64,000 nt of DNA from an uncultured Bacteroidales bacterium (lineage in GTDB: Bacteria; Bacteroidota; Bacteroidia; Bacteroidales; Paludibacteraceae), in contig ONMV01000004.1 of the NCBI GenBank assembly GCA_900319005.1, positions 148,109-212,108 on the forward strand, written 5' to 3'. Position 1 is the stretch's first letter; each line of letters opens with the position of its first letter. Under the pieces are notes generated by a model, which ran no database searches, had not been told where the DNA came from, and worked only from the letters and a program-made list of their open reading frames with translations. The translations under genes were made by a program, and so were the position numbers. Below are positions 61,178 to 64,000 of the stretch, one piece after another.

Positions 61178-62235
61178 ACATCACACCATCCGTGCTTATC
61201 CTCCGCTCTACCGAATTGTATATCCCGCAAGGCATGATATAATTTCGTCAATACCGGTCCCGGCTCGTCGCCCAAGTGATAGATCTTGTTGTTCTCCGGA
61301 TCAATCACTTTGCTCATCGGACTGATCACGCACGCTGTTCCGCACGCTGCCGCTTCGCTCATCTCCTCCAACTCCTCCAGTCGGATATGCCTTCTCGTCA
61401 CTTTCATCCCCATATCCTTCGCCAAGGTCATCAGACTGTCATTCGTGATACTCGGCAAAATAGCTGAGGATCTCGGCGTCAGATACTCAATTGTGCTTAG
61501 GTCTGTCAGCGTAGCGGTCTGTGCTCTGTCAGCGTAGCGGTTTGTGCTCTTCTTGATCCCAATAAAATTCGCAGCCGAACACTCATCAATATACCGATGG
61601 TACTTGGCGTCGAGGAATAAACAATCCATGCCTTGCGCATGAGCAGGCTCGGTGGCACGGAACGACGATGCGTAGTTACCGCCCACTTTGAATGTTCCCG
61701 TTCCGTAAGGCGCCGCACGATCCACATGCCTGTTCACCACAAACGTCGTGCAATGAAACTTACCCGGGTAGTACGGACCGATAGGCGATGGGATCACTAT
61801 AAACTCAAAATCCCTTCCCGGACCGACACCCAAACGCGGCGTTGTGCCAATCAGCAGAGGTCGGAAATACAGTGTTGCGTCTGTGCCGTAGGGCGGCAGA
61901 AAATCCATGTTTTTCTCCAACGCTAACCGGATCGCTTTCCCGAATAACTCCTCCGGAACAGGCTGCATATACAGCCCCTCCGCACTCCTCGCCATGCGTT
62001 TGGCATTCTCCCGCCAACGGAAAATACGTATCTTCCCATCTACTCCTCGAAAAGCTTTAAGCCCCTCAAATGCCTCCTGACCATATTGCAGACAAGTAGC
62101 CGATACATGCAAATGCAGGTACTTGTCTTTGGTCGCGTATGGTTCTTCCCACGCGCCATCATGATACGCTGAGCGCACAATAAAATCCGGCTCAGTGTAA
62201 TGAAATCCAAGTTTACTCCAATCAATCTCTTTCAT
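61165..62235 (-). CDS. ilvE: Branched-chain amino acid aminotransferase
   Basis: 356 residues from ATG at 62235 (a TTG one codon earlier is possible). PLP Lys183 in 'TGTFKVGGNYA'; 'YGQEAFEGLKAFRG', 'FRPLLIGTTPRLGVGP' and 'CGTACVISPMSKV' are class IV/BCAT-II blocks. Last step of Val, Leu and Ile synthesis. Between 'SAANFIGIK' and 'YLTPRSSAILPSITN' is an insert of about 20 residues (229-247, KSTNRYADRAQTATLTDLS) encoded by the dispersed 54-bp repeat. Overlaps wbqC by 14 bp. Confidence 0.95.
   Translation of the reverse strand: MKEIDWSKLGFHYTEPDFIVRSAYHDGAWEEPYATKDKYLHLHVSATCLQYGQEAFEGLKAFRGVDGKIRIFRWRENAKRMARSAEGLYMQPVPEELFGKAIRLALEKNMDFLPPYGTDATLYFRPLLIGTTPRLGVGPGRDFEFIVIPSPIGPYYPGKFHCTTFVVNRHVDRAAPYGTGTFKVGGNYASSFRATEPAHAQGMDCLFLDAKYHRYIDECSAANFIGIKKSTNRYADRAQTATLTDLSTIEYLTPRSSAILPSITNDSLMTLAKDMGMKVTRRHIRLEELEEMSEAAACGTACVISPMSKVIDPENNKIYHLGDEPGPVLTKLYHALRDIQFGRAEDKHGWCDVIDD
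61500..61551 (+). repeat. Dispersed ~54-bp repeat, copy in ilvE
   Basis: 52 bp aligning to 9018-9071. It is in the same plus-strand orientation, hence antisense to ilvE but sense to the exonuclease gene. The encoded peptides share no similarity, so the duplication happened at DNA level. Confidence 0.8.
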
Positions 62236-62746
62236 CAAACAACGTATCTAATATACTTATTTCCGTTTGCCACGGATGTTTATCTGTCCAAATCTGTCCG
62301 CTCCAGTCCTGCGTTCTCCTTTGTACATTGTACATCGTACATCGTACATCGGTCGGCCTCTCCCGTTTCAGCAAAGCTACCAGCGTAGTGTTCATCTCGT
62401 CATTGAGATCCAGCAGCCATTTGTACTCTTTCTCATAGAACGGTTTAAGATAGTCCGCGAAATACATGAAATAGGGCGTGTGTTGGTAAGCGCTCACGAG
62501 GGTGATCCAGTGTTGGTGTTGCCAGCGAGTCTGGTAGCTGATCTGAATATCCCGCGTCAATTGTTTATGTTCCACTTTCTTCACCGGTATCGTCAGTCGC
62601 ACTAACTCGCCTTTGGCGTCGCGGATGAGTGCCCGATTGCGAAACGTCTGTTTCTCAAACGTCTCCATCTGCTCGATCGTCGCAGGCTCGCTCATTAGCG
62701 CCTCCATATACGACCTCGGCGGCAAATATGCAGTAGGTAATACCAT
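62222..62746 (-). CDS. WbqC-like family protein
   Basis: 174 residues, against about 200 for the family. 'VLPTAYLPPRSYMEALM' at the N terminus, 'FRNRALIRDAKGELVRLTIPVKK' and 'YFADYLKPFYEKEYKWLLDLN' are WbqC blocks. WbqC proteins occur near LPS/glycan genes; role uncertain. A stretch 'TDVRCTMYNVQRR' is read from tandem tgtacatcg-type repeats (about 62320-62350), the same type seen at 37676-37712. Confidence 0.82.
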   Translation of the reverse strand: MVLPTAYLPPRSYMEALMSEPATIEQMETFEKQTFRNRALIRDAKGELVRLTIPVKKVEHKQLTRDIQISYQTRWQHQHWITLVSAYQHTPYFMYFADYLKPFYEKEYKWLLDLNDEMNTTLVALLKRERPTDVRCTMYNVQRRTQDWSGQIWTDKHPWQTEISILDTLFDERD

Positions 62747-62775
62747 TCGTCAATAATCTTCAATCGTCAATCATT

Positions 62776-64000
62776 CTATTGCTTAGCGCGCATTCCTATG
62801 CGCGAGAAGCGAATAGAGTGTGTGTCCTTATCCAAACTCAGCCAAATAAACACAGGTCGTCCGACGATGTGATCCTCCGGCACAAATCCCCAATAACGGC
62901 TGTCCGCACTGTTATGCCGGTTATCACCCTGCATCCAATAGTAATCCATCTCAAACTCGTACTCCTCGCCAATCTTCATCGGCTTGAACTCATATGCCTC
63001 CGCAATGCGTTTATACATCCAGTAGTTCTCCTCGGTAATCATGATCTTTTCCCCTTTGCGCGGAATATAAATCGGTCCGTAGTTATCCCGCGTCCACTCG
63101 TTATGTCCTAACGGATACACCGCTCCGCCGCGTTCTTCCGGCTCTACCATCACTTCCTCCACGTGCGGGTTCTTCGCCAACTCCGCCTTCATTCCTTCCG
63201 TCAACGGGAAATGCCAAGTCGTTGCATCTATCTGCATTCTGTCTGCCTCGCTCACACCTAATTTCTCCAGGTATTTTGCACCGAACATATGTCCGTCTGT
63301 CCGAACAAGATAATTCAACTGCAACCCCTCTCTCTCCGGCTCACGCTGCCATTCGGCATCGCTCATTTTTAATTTTTCATTTTTAATTTTTAATTTCGTA
63401 TATACGACATTGTCGATTATACGCAAACTGTCTCCCGGTTCGCCCACACAGCGCTTTACGTAGTTCTCTCTTCTATCCACCGGACGCACGATGATCTCGC
63501 CGAACACATCCTTCCGCGCTCTGATCACTTGCTCACCGTAATAATATTTGAGTGTATAGTAATCGGGGTTTTGCATATTCAGACACACTGTGTCTCCTGC
63601 CGGAAAATTGAACACCACTATATCCCCTTTCTTCGGACTGGTCCAACCTTTGAGACGCTTGTACTCCCAATGCGGATGGTCCAAATAACTCTTTCCTCCT
63701 CCTAACCATGCCGGCATCGTATGTTGTACCAACGGCATACTCAGCGGTGTCTGCGGTACTCGGGCACCGTAAGCCATCTTGCTCACATACAGGAAATCCC
63801 CGACCCGCAAAGTCTTCTCCAGACTCGAACTAGGGATCTGATAATTCTGGAAAATATACAGATTGATGAAGTACACCGCCACTAATGCAAACACGATTGC
63901 GTCGATCCATGAGCAGAGGGTGTAGAGGGCAGGTTGGGTGTCTTTGTATTTCCGCCACCAACTATAGTTGATGTACCGCGTAGTGAACATATCTACGATC
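62776..64000 (-). CDS. lepB: Signal peptidase I (5' end outside window)
   Basis: The frame stays open through an ATG at 63990 to the window edge, and residues there ('IVDMFTTRYINYSWWRKY') align with the region before the second membrane helix of Bacteroidales LepB, so the true start lies beyond 64000. Catalytic Ser in 'YQIPSSSLEKTL', Lys in 'YVKRCVGEPGD', and the late 'YWMQGDNRHNSADSRYWGFVP' box. Cuts signal peptides at the periplasmic face. An insert (KLKIKNEKLKMSD) about residues 196-209 from the ATG is read from aattaaaaatt repeats (63364-63398). 29-bp gap to wbqC. Confidence 0.93.
   Translation of the reverse strand, partial: IVDMFTTRYINYSWWRKYKDTQPALYTLCSWIDAIVFALVAVYFINLYIFQNYQIPSSSLEKTLRVGDFLYVSKMAYGARVPQTPLSMPLVQHTMPAWLGGGKSYLDHPHWEYKRLKGWTSPKKGDIVVFNFPAGDTVCLNMQNPDYYTLKYYYGEQVIRARKDVFGEIIVRPVDRRENYVKRCVGEPGDSLRIIDNVVYTKLKIKNEKLKMSDAEWQREPEREGLQLNYLVRTDGHMFGAKYLEKLGVSEADRMQIDATTWHFPLTEGMKAELAKNPHVEEVMVEPEERGGAVYPLGHNEWTRDNYGPIYIPRKGEKIMITEENYWMYKRIAEAYEFKPMKIGEEYEFEMDYYWMQGDNRHNSADSRYWGFVPEDHIVGRPVFIWLSLDKDTHSIRFSRIGMRAKQ

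Noticed and set aside
1-64000. tRNA, rRNA, riboswitch or transposase genes
   Set aside because: Read through all gaps larger than about 80 bp; no cloverleaf with CCA-ready ends, no rRNA blocks, no recognisable riboswitch core and no DDE or tyrosine-recombinase motif was found.

Overview
The window looks like a chromosomal segment of an uncultured member of the Bacteroidales (Bacteroidota). Evidence: ten clear promoters and one weaker one of the Bacteroidota type (TTTG, 19-20 bp, TAnnTTTG), type IX secretion-style C-terminal tails, M6 family metalloproteases, the S24/S26 peptidase + PqqD pair, Wzi and WbqC proteins, and housekeeping proteins of Bacteroidales type. No rRNA, tRNA, CRISPR array, integrase or transposase was recognised.

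Layout. 1-3.1 kb: 3' end of a large secreted fibronectin/anchor-domain protein, then a tiny exported protein that is little more than a sorting domain. 3.3-8.4 kb (minus): glgP (broken in two places), panD, tgt and an LptF/LptG permease as one operon. 8.5-14.6 kb (plus): an RNase R-like exonuclease lacking its N-terminal domains, an outer-membrane protein, a ribbon-helix-helix protein, an ABC ATPase, ruvB, grpE and dnaJ. 14.6-18 kb: two outer-membrane proteins. 18-25.2 kb (minus): a surface-glycan operon running lptB, kelch lipoprotein, wzi, GT11 fucosyltransferase, two glycosyltransferases (one fused to a kinase-like domain) and an O-antigen ligase. 25.3-29.5 kb (minus): mlaE, mlaF, a free-standing protease-propeptide-like protein, an M6 protease and xth, all overlapping. 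29.6-48.6 kb: an island of secreted proteins (804-aa adhesin, two M6 proteases followed by an S24/S26 peptidase and PqqD, then adhesins of 1107 and 2220 aa and a 45-aa peptide). 48.7-64 kb (minus): DUF4861 lipoprotein and broken GH28 polygalacturonase, truA, two flippases, two FKBPs, ribE, rsmI, a coiled-coil protein, a POT transporter, ilvE, wbqC and lepB (cut by the window end).

Seven large exported proteins, three of them M6 proteases, end in a related tail of about 25 residues, so they probably share one export/anchoring route. The lipid/LPS genes (lptB, LptF/G, mlaEF, O-antigen ligase, wzi, flippases) together describe envelope building.

The most unusual signal is at DNA level. Intergenic gaps are packed with degenerate AT-rich mini-repeats (ttacgattt, aaatggta, aattaaaaatt and gtacgatgtac types). 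Related elements also sit in frame inside conserved enzymes (RNase R, riboflavin synthase, signal peptidase, IlvE, WbqC, a flippase, DUF4861). One element of about 54 bp is shared by rnr and ilvE but lies in opposite orientation relative to the two reading frames, so it spread as DNA and not as a protein module. Two further candidates for new biology are a 61-bp structured element directly upstream of two unrelated exported-protein genes (59/61 identical), and a 25-bp element at the same distance upstream of the promoters of the two giant adhesins. Three out-of-frame lesions in otherwise conserved genes may be real decay or assembly error. All comparisons with protein families are from memory; no search was run.
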